Assembly: GCF_002583555.1 (NCBI RefSeq)
Contig: NZ_BEGX01000052.1
Span: forward strand, 509,149-573,148
Reading direction: 5' to 3'
Length of the DNA stretch: 64,000 bases
Origin: Pseudonocardia sp. N23
GTDB lineage: Bacteria; Actinomycetota; Actinomycetes; Mycobacteriales; Pseudonocardiaceae
The position numbers and the translations under genes were made by a program. Below are positions 23,549 to 38,377 of the stretch, piece by piece. The notes below the pieces were generated by a model that was given only the letters and a program-made list of their open reading frames with translations, had not been told where the DNA came from and did no database searches. Within the stretch, counting starts at the first letter, position 1. Each line of letters opens with the position of its first letter.

Positions 23549-24541
23549 ATGCACCATGCCGGACGGCCCGTTCCCCAGCCCCGCGGGGTGAGGGTCGCCG
23601 GCGCGCTGGAACGCCGGCAGGTCCCGCTGTACGTGGGCGCGATCGTCGCGGGCGTCGTGCTCGGGCTGTGCGTGCCTGGTGCCGGTCCCGGCTTGTCGAC
23701 GGCCGTCGACCCGGTGCTGGGCGCCCTGCTGTTCGTGACGTTCCTGCAGGTCCCGGCGCGGGAGCTGGCCGGGGCGTGGCGCGCGGGGCGGTTCCTGGGC
23801 GCGGTCCTGCTGGTGAACTTCGTCGTCGTCCCGGCGGTCGTCGCGGTCCTCGCCGCCTTCCTGCCCACCGACGACGCGCTGCGTGCCGGGGTGCTGCTGG
23901 TGCTGCTCGCGCCGTGCGTCGACTACGTCGTGGTCTTCAGCCGCCTCGCCGGCGCCGCGGCCGACCGGCTGCTCGCCGCGACCCCGCTCCTGCTGGTCGC
24001 GCAGATGGCGCTGCTGCCGGTGTACCTGCGGATGCTCGGCGGGCCGGGTGTCGGCGGCGACCTCGGCCCGTTCGTCGAGGCGTTCCTGGTGCTGATCGTC
24101 GTGCCACTCGCGTCGGCGTGGGCCGTGCAGGCGTGGGCGGCGCGGCACCGGGCGGGAGCGGTGTTCGCGGCGGGCGCGGGGACGCTGATGGTCCCGTTGA
24201 TGGTGGCGACGCTGCTGCTCGTCGTCGCCTCCCAGGTCCCGGCGCTCGGCGGCGACCCGGCCGTCCTCGTCGTGGTCCCGGTGTACGTGGTGTTCCTGCT
24301 GATCATGCCGTTCCTCGGGCTCGGGGTGGCCCGGCTGCTGCGGCTCGGCCCCGGCGAGGCCCGGGCGGTCGTGTTCAGCGGTGCGACCCGCAACTCGCTG
24401 GTCGTCCTGCCGCTCGCGCTCGCGCTGCCCGCCGGCGCGGGGGTCGCGGCGGCGGCCGTCGTGACGCAGACGCTCGTCGAGGTGCTGGCGATGGTCGGCT
24501 ACGTCCGCCTCGTCCCGCGCCTCGTACCCGCGCGGGCCTGA
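23549..24541 (+). CDS. ACR3/bile-acid:sodium symporter-family transporter
   Basis: 330 residues, about ten membrane helices. The segment LLAPCVDYVVVFSRLAG resembles the cysteine-bearing helix of ACR3 arsenite carriers, and GATRNSLVVLPLALALP is the conserved family motif in a later helix. It may be an arsenite or organic-anion carrier; no ars genes are adjacent, so arsenite is uncertain. A start at GTG 23588 (13 codons in) would give a more usual N-terminus. Confidence 0.82.
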   Translation: MHHAGRPVPQPRGVRVAGALERRQVPLYVGAIVAGVVLGLCVPGAGPGLSTAVDPVLGALLFVTFLQVPARELAGAWRAGRFLGAVLLVNFVVVPAVVAVLAAFLPTDDALRAGVLLVLLAPCVDYVVVFSRLAGAAADRLLAATPLLLVAQMALLPVYLRMLGGPGVGGDLGPFVEAFLVLIVVPLASAWAVQAWAARHRAGAVFAAGAGTLMVPLMVATLLLVVASQVPALGGDPAVLVVVPVYVVFLLIMPFLGLGVARLLRLGPGEARAVVFSGATRNSLVVLPLALALPAGAGVAAAAVVTQTLVEVLAMVGYVRLVPRLVPARA

Positions 24542-24679
24542 CCCTCACGGGTGTGGTGGGCTGTCCGGCGAACGGACCGGGCACCTCCGCCGGACGCGAG
24601 ACGACCTTCCCCCGGGCGCCGGAGGCCGTTCGACGACACCCGGATGACGTAGCGCCCACCGGCTGCTTTCATCATCGTC

Positions 24680-27660
<2,981 letters not shown>

Positions 27661-27664
<4 letters not shown>

Positions 27665-28386
27665 CCGACCAGCGCACCGGGACCGTCCTGGTCGTCGACG
27701 ACGATCCCACCAACCGGCTTCTGCTGCGCCGCGGCCTGGAACGCGAAGGGCTGCAGGTCGAGACGGCCGTCGACGGCGTCGAGGCCCTCGACCGGCTCGC
27801 CGCACCCGGTATCGACCTCGTGCTGCTCGACCTGCTGATGCCCCGCCTCGACGGCCACGAGGTGCTCGCCCGGATGCGGGCCGATGCCCGGCTGCGGCAC
27901 GTGCCCGTCATCGTCGTCTCGGGTGCCGACGACACCGCGGAGGCGGTGCGCTGCATCGAGCTGGGCGCCGAGGACTTCCTGCCCAAGCCGTTCGACCCGG
28001 TGCTGCTGCGGGCCCGGATCGGGGCGAGCCTGTCGCGCAAGTGGTTGCGCGACGTCGAGCAGGACTACCTGCAGCAGGTGGGGCTGGTGCTGCGCGCCGC
28101 GGGCGAGGTGGAGGCGGGCACGTTCGAGCCCACGACGCTCGACGCCGTCGCCGGCCGCGACGACGCGCTGGGCGGCCTGGCCCGCACCTTCCAGACGATG
28201 GCCCGGGAGGTCCGGGCCCGCGAACGGCGTCTCGAGCAGCAGGTCGGCGCTCTGCGCATCGAGATCGACCAGGCGCGCACGGCGCGGCAGGTCGCCGAGA
28301 TCACCGAGACGGACTACTTCGCCGACCTGCAGCGCAAGGCCGCGAGCCTGCGCGGCGGCGGCCACATCCGAACGGAGGGCCCGTGA
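27661..28386 (+). CDS. response regulator with receiver domain and coiled-coil tail
   Basis: 241 residues. REC domain about 8-122 with the acid pair DDD near 14-16, phospho-acceptor Asp57 (VLLDLLMPRLDG), Thr/Ser in VIVVSGADD and Lys in FLPKPFDP. There is no DNA-binding or enzymatic output domain. The rest is helical (about 125-240) with ARERRLEQQVGALRIEID and a TETDYFADLQRKAASLR end, similar to linker segments of signalling proteins. It is likely a protein-protein output, perhaps to the MinD-like ATPase. GTGA overlaps with both neighbours. Confidence 0.9.
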
Positions 28387-29135
28387 GCCGAATCGTCTCG
28401 ATCCACTCGTTCCGGGGCGGCACGGGCAAGTCCAACACCACGGCCAACGTCGCCGCGATCCTTGCGGCGCAAGGGCGCAGGGTGGGCGTCGTCGACACCG
28501 ACATCCTCTCCCCCGGCATCCACGTGCTGTTCGGGCTCGACCAGGACGCCGTCGGCAACAGCCTCAACACCTACCTGTGGGGGCAGTGCACGATGCCGGA
28601 GGCGGCCTACGAGGTCACCCCGCCCGGCGTCGGCGGCGGGGGCCGCGTCTGGCTCGTCCCGTCCAGCGTTGCGCCGCAGGACATCGCCCGGGTCATGCAC
28701 GACGGCTACGACGTCGGCCGCCTCGGCGACGGGTTCCGCGCGCTGGTCGACGCACTCGACCTCGACGTGCTGATCCTCGACACGCACCCTGGCCTCAACG
28801 AGGAGACGTTGCTGGCCATCGCGATGTCCGACGCGCTCGCGATCGTGCTGCGCCCCGATCACCAGGACTACGAGGGCACCCAGGTCACGGTCACCGTGGC
28901 GCGCAAGCTCGCGGTGCCGACGATGGTGCTCGTCGTCAACAAGACGCCCGCGGTGTTCGACGAGGACGAGGTCCGCGAGCGCGTCGAGAAGGCCTACGAG
29001 TGCCGGGTCGCGACGGTCGTGCCGCACTCCGACGAGCTGATGGCGCTGTCGAGCGCGGGACTGTTCGCGGTCGGGTTCCCCGACCATCCCGTGACCGACC
29101 GGTACCGGGCACTGGCCGCCGACCTGATGTCCTGA
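28383..29135 (+). CDS. MinD/ParA-like P-loop ATPase
   Basis: 250 residues. The deviant Walker A is SFRGGTGKSNTTAN (Gly12-Ser17; RGG rather than KGG), switch I is GVVDTDILSPG, and Walker B is VLILDTHPGLNEE. The fold and length match MinD/ParA NTPases that dimerise on membranes or nucleoids. No amphipathic C-terminal helix typical of MinD is obvious and no ParB/MinE partner is nearby. The position inside a kinase-regulator-phospholipase operon suggests a role in placing or switching signalling proteins. Confidence 0.9.
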   Translation: MSRIVSIHSFRGGTGKSNTTANVAAILAAQGRRVGVVDTDILSPGIHVLFGLDQDAVGNSLNTYLWGQCTMPEAAYEVTPPGVGGGGRVWLVPSSVAPQDIARVMHDGYDVGRLGDGFRALVDALDLDVLILDTHPGLNEETLLAIAMSDALAIVLRPDHQDYEGTQVTVTVARKLAVPTMVLVVNKTPAVFDEDEVRERVEKAYECRVATVVPHSDELMALSSAGLFAVGFPDHPVTDRYRALAADLMS

Positions 29136-29138
29136 CAC

Positions 29139-30992
29139 ATGACCGACGGATTCTTCGACCGTGACGCCATCGTCGCCGGCCGCGGTCGTGGGCGCAGACG
29201 ACGCACGATGCTGTTCCTCGTCGAGAGCTTCAGCAATCCCGACGGCCCCGATGCCGGTGCGGCGCTGGACTTCTTGGCTTCGACGGAGATCTTCGGCGGG
29301 CTCGACCGCGAGACGCTGCGCGGGCTGCTGCCGCACCTGGAACCGGTGCACGTCGGCGCCGGGGAGTCGGTGGCCCCGGGCGACACGCTGCTGCTGGTGG
29401 GCCACGGCCGGGTCACGGTCGTCGGCGCCGACGGGTCGACGACCGAGCGCGGGCCCGGGCAGGTGGTCGACGCCGCGGCGTTGCTCGGCGGTCCGGGTGA
29501 GGGTGTGCAGGTCGAGGCCGTGCGCGACTCGATGCTGCTGACCCTGTCCGCCGACGCCTTCGAGGCGTTCGCGCACCGCCACCCCGCAGCGCTGCTCGGT
29601 CTGTGCCGTCAGCTGGTGCGGCTCTCGACCCGGCCGGCCGAGGCGGTCGCCGTTCCACAGGCGACTAACACGGTCGCGGTGCTGCCCGCCGGCCGCGCAC
29701 CGGTCCCCGGCTTCTTCGTCCCCGCACTCGCCGAGGCGCTCGCCGCCCACGGGAGCGTCGCGGTCCTGTCCCGCGACACGGTCGGCCCCGAGGCCGCCGA
29801 CGTCGACCCCGCCGACCCCCGCAACGGTGCCGTCGTCGCCCGCCTGCAGCAGGCCGAGCAGCGGAACCGGTTCGTCGTCTACGTCGCCGACCCGCACGAC
29901 TCGGCATGGACGCGCCGCTGCGTGCGGCAGGCCGACCGGGTGCTGCTCGTCGCCCGCTCCGGCACCGACCCGCTGCCCGGCCCCGCCGACCCCCGCCGCA
30001 GCGCCGACCTCGTGCTGCTGCACCCCGCCGGGACGGAGAAGCCCGTCGGCACCCCACGCTGGCTCACCGGCCGCGACGTCGACCTGCATCATCACCTGCG
30101 CGAGGGCCGCGCCGCCGACCTCGCCCGGCTGGCCCGCCACATCGCCGGGACCGCCCGCGGGCTCGTCCTCGGCGGGGGCGGCATGCGCGGCTTCGCCCAC
30201 CTCGGTGTCATGCGGGCGTTCGACGACGCGGGCGTCGACGTCGACGCCGTCGCCGGCACCAGCATCGGCGCGATCATGGCCGGGCTGCGGGCGGGCGGGC
30301 TCGACCACGCCGGGCGCCTGGAGACGTCGGTGAACGCGATGGTCCGGCAGGGCTCGATGGTCCCGGCGACGCTGCCGCTGGTGTCCTACTCGTCGGCGCG
30401 CAAGGTGACGCGGCTGCTGCACGACGTGCCGGTGTTCCGGTGGGACATCGAGGACCTGTGGCTGCCGTTCTTCTGCATCTCGGCGTCCCTCGGGCACGCC
30501 CGGGAGGTCGTCCACGACCGCGGGCCGGCCTGGCGCGCGATCCGGGCCAGCATCTCGCTGCCCGGCGTCTACCCACCTGTGCCGCACGACGGCGACCTGC
30601 TCGTCGACGGCGGTGTGCTGAACAACGTCCCCGTCGACGTCATGACGGCCCGCCTGCGCGGGGGCCGGGTCGTCGCCGTCGACCTGGCGCCGGAAGAGGC
30701 GTCGGGCCCGCCCGCGGTCTTCGGGGAGACCTTGTCGGGCTGGCGGGTCCTCGGCGCGCGGGTGCGCAGGCGGGCGCCGCTGCACGCGCCTGCCCTGCCC
30801 GACGTGCTCGTCCGCGGTCTCATGCTGGCGAGCTCGCGGGGTGACAGGGCCCGGCTGGCCGACAGCGCGGGGACGATCGTGCTGCGCCCTCCGCTGGGCA
30901 CCGGGGGGCTGCTCGACTTCAAGAACGGTCCCGCCCTCATCGACCCGGCGTACCGCTACACCCGCGACGTCCTGCCGACGCTGAACCTCTGA
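29139..30992 (+). CDS. patatin-like phospholipase with N-terminal cyclic-nucleotide-binding-type domain (NTE family)
   Basis: 617 residues. A cNMP-binding-type beta-barrel is at about 48-165 (IFGGLDRETLRGLLPHLEPV), but the phosphate-binding cassette is not clearly preserved. An NTE-type linker domain is about 175-320 (FVVYVADPHDSAWTRRCVRQ). The patatin domain has GGGGMRG (from Gly345), the nucleophile GTSIG (Ser375) and the DGG acid (Asp490 in DGGVLNNVPVDVM). It cleaves lysophospholipids or phospholipids. It follows the MinD-like gene by 3 bases, so it is probably the enzymatic output of the operon. Confidence 0.92.
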   Translation: MTDGFFDRDAIVAGRGRGRRRRTMLFLVESFSNPDGPDAGAALDFLASTEIFGGLDRETLRGLLPHLEPVHVGAGESVAPGDTLLLVGHGRVTVVGADGSTTERGPGQVVDAAALLGGPGEGVQVEAVRDSMLLTLSADAFEAFAHRHPAALLGLCRQLVRLSTRPAEAVAVPQATNTVAVLPAGRAPVPGFFVPALAEALAAHGSVAVLSRDTVGPEAADVDPADPRNGAVVARLQQAEQRNRFVVYVADPHDSAWTRRCVRQADRVLLVARSGTDPLPGPADPRRSADLVLLHPAGTEKPVGTPRWLTGRDVDLHHHLREGRAADLARLARHIAGTARGLVLGGGGMRGFAHLGVMRAFDDAGVDVDAVAGTSIGAIMAGLRAGGLDHAGRLETSVNAMVRQGSMVPATLPLVSYSSARKVTRLLHDVPVFRWDIEDLWLPFFCISASLGHAREVVHDRGPAWRAIRASISLPGVYPPVPHDGDLLVDGGVLNNVPVDVMTARLRGGRVVAVDLAPEEASGPPAVFGETLSGWRVLGARVRRRAPLHAPALPDVLVRGLMLASSRGDRARLADSAGTIVLRPPLGTGGLLDFKNGPALIDPAYRYTRDVLPTLNL

Positions 30993-31300
30993 CCGCCGGG
31001 CCTCCGACGACCGTCGGGCCGGACGGCCGGCCCGGCCCGGCCTGCCGGATCACCACGGCGCGCCGAGTTCGACACCAGGCTGCCGATCTCCATGATCGAA
31101 TCAGCCTCACGTCGAACTCGGCGCCGGGGTCGGTCGACCCCATCCCGCCGAGGTCCCGATCGACGCCTGGGTCACCGACCTGGCATTCGAGCTGGCCGAC
31201 TGACGCCGTCCGGACAAGGAGAGGACGCCGGCACTCCCCGGCGGGCGTCCACTGGGCCCGCCCCATGTGTGGTGGCGCCGCCACGACGAATACTGAGCCC
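30993..31300. other. intergenic region, 308 bases
   Basis: It begins with a GC-rich imperfect stem (GACCGTCGGGCC...GGCCGG) directly after the phospholipase stop, likely the operon terminator, and contains the inverted repeat at 31060-31124. A -10-like AATACT (31288-31293) serves the following gene. No coding sequence is supported. Confidence 0.7.
31060..31124. repeat. 14-bp perfect inverted repeat with long loop
   Basis: GCGCCGAGTTCGAC (31060-31073) and GTCGAACTCGGCGC (31111-31124) flank 37 bases, which contain further partial symmetry (GATC...GATC). It resembles an intergenic palindromic element more than a terminator. Confidence 0.65.
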
Positions 31301-31939
31301 GTGTACGTGCCGACGCATTTCGCCCCTGCCGACGCCGACGTCGCAGCCCTGCTCGCCCGGCCCGGCGCCGCCGACCTCGTCACCGCCGGTCCCGCAGGGC
31401 TGGAGGCGACGCTGCTGCCGTGGGTGCACGACCCCGGCCGCGGCGCCCTGCTCGGCCACGTCGCCCGCAACAACGACCACTGGACGCGCGCAGACGGGCA
31501 GGCGGGGCTGGTGATCGTCCGCGGGCCCGACTCGTACGTCAGCCCGGGCTGGTACGCGTCGAAGGCCGAGCACGGGCGCGTCGTCCCGACGTGGAACTAC
31601 GTGACGGCGCACGTCCACGGCACGGTCACGGTGCACGACGACCCCGCCTGGGTCGACGACGTGGTGCGTCGCCTGACCGCGGTACACGAGTCGGGCCGCG
31701 ACGCACCCTGGTCGGTCGACGACGCCCCGGAGAGGTTCGTCGCCGGGCAGCTGCGGGCGATCGTCGGGATCGAGCTGACGATCGGGCGGGTCGACGCGAA
31801 GCTCAAGCTCAGCCAGAACCGGCCGGCCGCCGACGTCGACGGCGTGATCGCCGGGCTGCGCGCCGACGGCGACGAGGCCGGCGCACGCGCCGTCGAGGAG
31901 CACCGCCGGCAACCCCCTCGCCGGACGGACGGGGCCTGA
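31301..31939 (+). CDS. FMN-binding negative regulator, PaiB family
   Basis: 212 residues with the PaiB pattern: MYVPTHFAPADADVAALLAR at the start, LLGHVARNNDHW, the motif YVSPGWYASKAEHGRVVPTW, and near the C-terminus AIVGIELTIGRVDAKLKLSQN. Members are flavin-reductase-like split-barrel proteins; the original PaiB affects sporulation and protease genes in Bacillus, but most act in unknown ways. GTG 31301 is 8 bases after AATACT, suggesting a leaderless start. Confidence 0.92.
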   Translation: MYVPTHFAPADADVAALLARPGAADLVTAGPAGLEATLLPWVHDPGRGALLGHVARNNDHWTRADGQAGLVIVRGPDSYVSPGWYASKAEHGRVVPTWNYVTAHVHGTVTVHDDPAWVDDVVRRLTAVHESGRDAPWSVDDAPERFVAGQLRAIVGIELTIGRVDAKLKLSQNRPAADVDGVIAGLRADGDEAGARAVEEHRRQPPRRTDGA

Positions 31940-31953
31940 CACACCGTCGTGCC

Positions 31954-32337
31954 ATGGCGGTCGTGGAGTCGGTGAACGTCGGGGTGGCCCGGGCCATCGG
32001 CGCGCGGTCAGGTCTGACGGGCATCGACAAGAGGCCCGTCGACGGGGCCGTGCGGGTCGAGGAGCCCGGTCCCGCGCAGAGTGGGCTGGCCGGCGACGAC
32101 ATCTGCGACGCCCACTTCCACCGCCCCGGCACCTACCTGCGGGTGCTGGAACCGGGACCGGTGCGGGCGGGCGACACCGTCGACGTCGTGCACCGCCCCG
32201 CCCACGGCGTCACCGTGCAGACGGTGTTCCGCGCGTTCACCGCCGAGCGGGAGCTGCTGGCCGGCCTGCTCGCCGTCGACGGCGAGCAGGCCGACGTCCG
32301 CAACCATGCCGAGCGCCGGGCCGGTGTGCACACCTGA
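31954..32337 (+). pseudogene. MOSC-domain protein with internal deletion
   Basis: The 127-codon frame is open but joins the N-terminus of a MOSC protein (VNVGVARAIGARSGLTGIDK, then VDGAVRVEEPGPAQSGLAGD) directly to its C-terminus (GTYLRVLEPGPVRAGDTVDV). Full-length relatives are about 210-230 residues; the missing middle of roughly 90-100 residues carries the conserved cysteine and most of the beta-barrel. Function is unlikely. The deletion kept the frame. Confidence 0.65.
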
Positions 32338-32342
32338 CACGG

Positions 32343-32382
32343 CCGACGGCCCCCGCCCGCGGATGCGGACGGAGGCCGTCGG
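32343..32382. terminator. stem-loop between MOSC remnant and katG
   Basis: CCGACGGCC (32343-32351) and GGCCGTCGG (32374-32382) are perfect 9-bp arms. It lies 16 bases beyond the katG stop and just beyond the MOSC-type stop, so it can act on both convergent transcripts. Confidence 0.6.
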
Positions 32383-32397
32383 GAAGAGCGGTGCGGG

Positions 32398-35074
<2,677 letters not shown>

Positions 35075-35089
35075 ACCCGCAGTGTGGCC

Positions 35090-35115
35090 CACTTTCTGGA
35101 ATGAATCAAGAATCG
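35090..35115 (-). promoter_or_regulatory. FurA operator overlapping the furA promoter
   Basis: On the minus strand the AT-rich run TCTTGATTCATTCCAGAAAG closely matches the FurA box known upstream of mycobacterial furA-katG (as recalled, TCTTGACTnATTCCAGAA). It lies just upstream of the -10, where bound FurA would block transcription. Confidence 0.75.
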
Positions 35116-35152
35116 ATCGGGGACGGTCCGACGACGCGCCGTGGGAGAGCGG

Positions 35153-36391
35153 TCAGACGGCAGGATGTCGCGGCGGCGCGTCCCCTGCGACCACGTCGTC
35201 AGACACCCCCGCCTGCGGCCGGTGCAGCATCAAGGCCAGCGTCGGGAACACCAGCACTGTCAGCACCCCGGCCCCGACCAGCGCGGCCGCGTTCTCCGGC
35301 AACATCGTCCCGTTGCGCAGCCCGATCTCGGTCAGCGCCACGACCAGCGGCAACGCCGTGGCCGACACCAGCATCGTCTGTATCCGCTCCCGCACCGGCA
35401 GCACACCGACGTACACCACCAGCGCCGGCAGCCCCCGCACCGCGAGGATCAGCCCGAAGAACAGCAGCAGCCGCAGCGGTGCCGTCCCGATGGCGTGCAG
35501 GTCGATCGTCATCCCCGAGTAGACGAAGAAGATCGGGATCAGGAAACCGTGCCCGGCGACGTCGAGCTTCTCCTCCAACGCCGGCGCACTGGTGCCGGCC
35601 CAGCGGCGCAGCACCATGCCCGCGACGAACGCGCCCAGCACCGCGTCGAGATGGAACCGCTCGGTCACCGCCAGCAGCAGGACCAGCAGCAGGACCGTGA
35701 ACCGCAACGTGATCTGGCTCGTCTCGTGCTGACGCTCCAGGAACACGTCGGCCAGCCGCCCGCGCCCCGCCTTCAGCATCCGCGACGCGCGGCTCAGCAG
35801 CACGGCCAGCACCACCACGGCACCGAGCGACAGCAGCGCGACGAACCGGCTCGTGATCCCCAGGAACACCGCGATCGCCAGGATCGGCAGCAGCTCACCG
35901 ACCGCACCCGCCGCGAGCAGGTGGCCGCCGAGCCGGCCGCGCAGCATCCCGTTCTCCCGCAGGATCGGCACCAGCGTGCCCAGCGCCGTCGTCGTCATCG
36001 CGAGCGCGACCGCCACGAACGCCTGCACCACGCCCGTCACCGTCAGGATCGCCGTGACACCGATGGCGAGCACCAGCGACACCAACCACGCGACCAGCGC
36101 CCGCCTGCCCGTCTCCTGCCGGTGCAGCCGCTGGTCGATCTCGTAGCCCGCCAACAGGAACACGAAGCCCAGCCCGAGGTCGGCCAGCGGCTGCACCGAG
36201 ACCGGTGATGCCAGCCCCAGCACCTGCGGGCCGACGACGATCCCGCCCGCCAGCAGCAGCACCACCTGCGGAATCCGCAGCCACGGCAGCAACCCCAGCA
36301 GCAACGGCGCGAGGGCCGCCACCGCCGCGATGGCGAGCAGGCTGTCAAGCGCGCTACCGACGTCGTCCACCTGCACGTTCTCCTTCACCAC
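35153..36391 (-). CDS. CPA2-family cation:proton antiporter
   Basis: 412 residues, about twelve membrane helices. The first helices carry IPQVVLLLAGGIVVGPQVLG, followed by the FVFLLAGYEID segment, and a later FVAGMVLRRWAG/YSGMTID region typical of the Na+(K+)/H+ exchanger domain. There is no TrkA-N nucleotide-binding C-terminus. It probably exchanges Na+ or K+ for H+. It is adjacent to furA-katG but separately transcribed, and AGGAGAAC precedes the ATG. Confidence 0.9.
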   Translation of the reverse strand: MVKENVQVDDVGSALDSLLAIAAVAALAPLLLGLLPWLRIPQVVLLLAGGIVVGPQVLGLASPVSVQPLADLGLGFVFLLAGYEIDQRLHRQETGRRALVAWLVSLVLAIGVTAILTVTGVVQAFVAVALAMTTTALGTLVPILRENGMLRGRLGGHLLAAGAVGELLPILAIAVFLGITSRFVALLSLGAVVVLAVLLSRASRMLKAGRGRLADVFLERQHETSQITLRFTVLLLVLLLAVTERFHLDAVLGAFVAGMVLRRWAGTSAPALEEKLDVAGHGFLIPIFFVYSGMTIDLHAIGTAPLRLLLFFGLILAVRGLPALVVYVGVLPVRERIQTMLVSATALPLVVALTEIGLRNGTMLPENAAALVGAGVLTVLVFPTLALMLHRPQAGVSDDVVAGDAPPRHPAV

Positions 36392-36429
36392 GGGTCGCGC
36401 GGATGGGGTCGCGGGACGCGCCCGATCCG

Positions 36430-36919
36430 TTACCTGCGGTGAGGTCTACCGGACGTCAGCCGATCGGGCGCATCCCGCGCAACGCCCCTCGACCCGGCGC
36501 ACAGGGTCTTCCACCGCACGTCGAGATCGTCGACGACCTGCGCGGTCCCGTCGTCGAGCAGCTCCAACCACAGCGGCATCCCGCCCCCGAGCAGGTCGAG
36601 GACAGACTGGCCGCGCTCCGGCCAGTCCGCGGCCACGTAGACGGTGTGTCCGACCCGTGGACGGTCCGCGCGCTCGGTGATCGCCATCCCGCCGGACGAG
36701 CGCCCGACGAGCACGACCGGGCCGTCGAGCGATGCGATCGTCTCCCCGGCGGTCCGCAGGTCGGACGCCGTGTCGGTCACCGTCTCCGCGTCCGGCCCGC
36801 ACGACGGCAGCTGCTCGACGACCGCCACGCGATGGCCGACCTCCCGCAGCGACGAGGCCGTCTCGGCCCAGTACTCGCCGCCGACGAACCCAACCGCGGA
36901 CGAGCACGTGGTCGGTCAT
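36430..36919 (-). pseudogene. alpha/beta hydrolase, frameshifted and truncated
   Basis: The ATG at 36919 starts MTDHVLVRGW, then similarity jumps one frame to FVGGEYWAETASSLREVGHR and continues as VAVVEQLPSCGPDAETVTDT, GPVVLVGRSSGGM (nucleophile serine present) and HTVYVAADWPERGQSVLDLL. The join needs a single-base shift near 36890. The C-terminus, including the expected catalytic histidine region, is also lost after KTLC. The rest of the family is about 230-240 residues. Confidence 0.6.
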
Positions 36920-37034
36920 CGCCCCGCTGTGACCACCTCGCACATCGTGCAATCCGCCTGCCGGCCCCGATCCCGGACATCCACCTGCGGCACACACCTC
37001 ACCGACAGCCCACCTGCGGTCGCGTACCGGAGCC

Positions 37035-37523
37035 TCACATCGTGAGCACCGGGTCGGAGCCGTACGGGTCGACGATCCGGCCGACACTGTTCGCCGGGTC
37101 CGGCATCGACGTACTGGGGAGCCTCCACGTGTCGAGCTCCATCCGCACCGTCACCGCACCCATGGGGTACCCCGAGGCGTCCCTGATCGCGTAGGTCGCG
37201 ACGATCGCGTTGTCGTACCCGAACAGCCACTGGACCTCGAAGGCCTGGCTCTCCCCCGGCGCCATCGAGCTGCCGAGCTGCGGCCTGCCCTCGTCCTTGC
37301 CGCTGATGTCCACCAAGGTCATCGTCCAGCCCGGGCGCAGCTTGTTGTGCAGGGTGAACCTGTTGCTGAACTGCGCGTCCACCGTGCCGGGCGCGGCCGA
37401 CACGGTCGCCGGCCCGGACCCCGCTCCCGGAGTGGCCGCCTGGGCGGCGGTGACGCCGAAACCGGTCAGCACACCGGCGACGACGACGACCGTCGCGCCC
37501 CGGGCGATCGCTCGTGTCCGCAT
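37035..37523 (-). CDS. secreted hypothetical protein
   Basis: 162 residues with a signal peptide (MRTRAIARG, a hydrophobic stretch, cleavage near TAAQAATP, about residue 31). The mature part is beta-rich: FSNRFTLHNKLRPGWTMTLV, FEVQWLFGYDNAIVATYAI and VRMELDTWRLPS. I do not recognise the family; it may be an extracellular lipid or pore-associated protein. GGGAG lies 7 bases before the ATG. Confidence 0.78.
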   Translation of the reverse strand: MRTRAIARGATVVVVAGVLTGFGVTAAQAATPGAGSGPATVSAAPGTVDAQFSNRFTLHNKLRPGWTMTLVDISGKDEGRPQLGSSMAPGESQAFEVQWLFGYDNAIVATYAIRDASGYPMGAVTVRMELDTWRLPSTSMPDPANSVGRIVDPYGSDPVLTM

Positions 37524-37668
37524 CGTCTGCTCCCTCTCGCAGCGCCCGGACCCGACGTCCGGCGTAGCTCCACTGTCGAGGCACCGCGGCCGACCAGCCG
37601 TCGGCTCGTCGACGGAACGGACGGACGATCCCGGTGTCCCCCGATCGGCCCCGCCGTAGGGGTCGGGA

Positions 37669-38262
37669 ACGTGGCGAACGCGAAGATCGTCCCGATTCTC
37701 GCGAGCCGGCCCCTCGACGACGTCGTCCGCTTCCGGGAGGCGCTCGGCTTCGAGGTCACCTACCGCCAGGCCCGCCCCAACATCTACGCCGAGCTCCGGC
37801 GACGCCCCGTCGACCTGCACTTCTTCGGTCTCGACGCCCACGACCCGGCCACCTCGCCGGGCAGCGTGATCGTCCAGATCCCCGGCGCTGTTCGACGCCG
37901 TCGCCGGCGGCCTGCGCGCCCACGACGGGAAGCTCCCGACGACCGGCATCCTGCGCATCACCCGGCCCCGCCGCAAGCAGGGAAGGGCCGGCGGGTTCAC
38001 GATCGTCGACCCCGGCGGGACTGGGTGCGGGTCGCCTCCGGCCGCGATGACGACGAGGTCGCCCCGCCGGCGGGGGACTGGCGCGCGTACTGGAGAACGC
38101 CGCCCGCCAGGTCGACGCCCACGGCGACGAGGCCCGGGCGATCGCCATGCTCGGCACCGGACTGGCGCGCCACCCCGACGTCCCCCTGGCCCGACCGGCT
38201 GCCCGTCCTCCTCCACCTCACCGAACTGCTCACCCGCACCGCCGACCTGATCGCCGAGCCCG
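37669..38262 (+). pseudogene. VOC/glyoxalase-family protein with multiple frameshifts
   Basis: A GTG start opens ANAKIVPILASRPLDDVVRF and runs through LHFFGLDAHDPATSPGSVIV. From about 37885 the similarity moves to a second frame (ALFDAVAGGLRAHDGKLPTT, then RPRRKQGRAGGFTIVDPGG), and then to others (DWVRVASGRDDDE; VLENAARQVDAHGDEARAIA). Joined, it reads as one bleomycin-resistance-like VOC protein with a helical tail. It ends at a long hairpin at 38262. Confidence 0.7.
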
Positions 38263-38303
38263 ACGTGAGTGCTGCTGGACGCGCCGTCCACAGCACTCAT
38301 GTC
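38262..38303. repeat. long near-perfect hairpin
   Basis: GACGTGAGTGCTG (38262-38274) pairs with CAGCACTCATGTC (12 of 13), and inside it TGGACG pairs with CGTCCA around a CGC loop. The total is about 19 pairs with one bulge. It truncates the VOC remnant, and its CATGAG core is shared with the stem at 11690-11723. Confidence 0.65.
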
Positions 38304-38377
38304 GGTGTCGATGCCCGCGGCCCCTCGCGGCGGGGCACGGTCGCCCGCTCCGGTCCGCTGCCGATGCGACACGCGCC

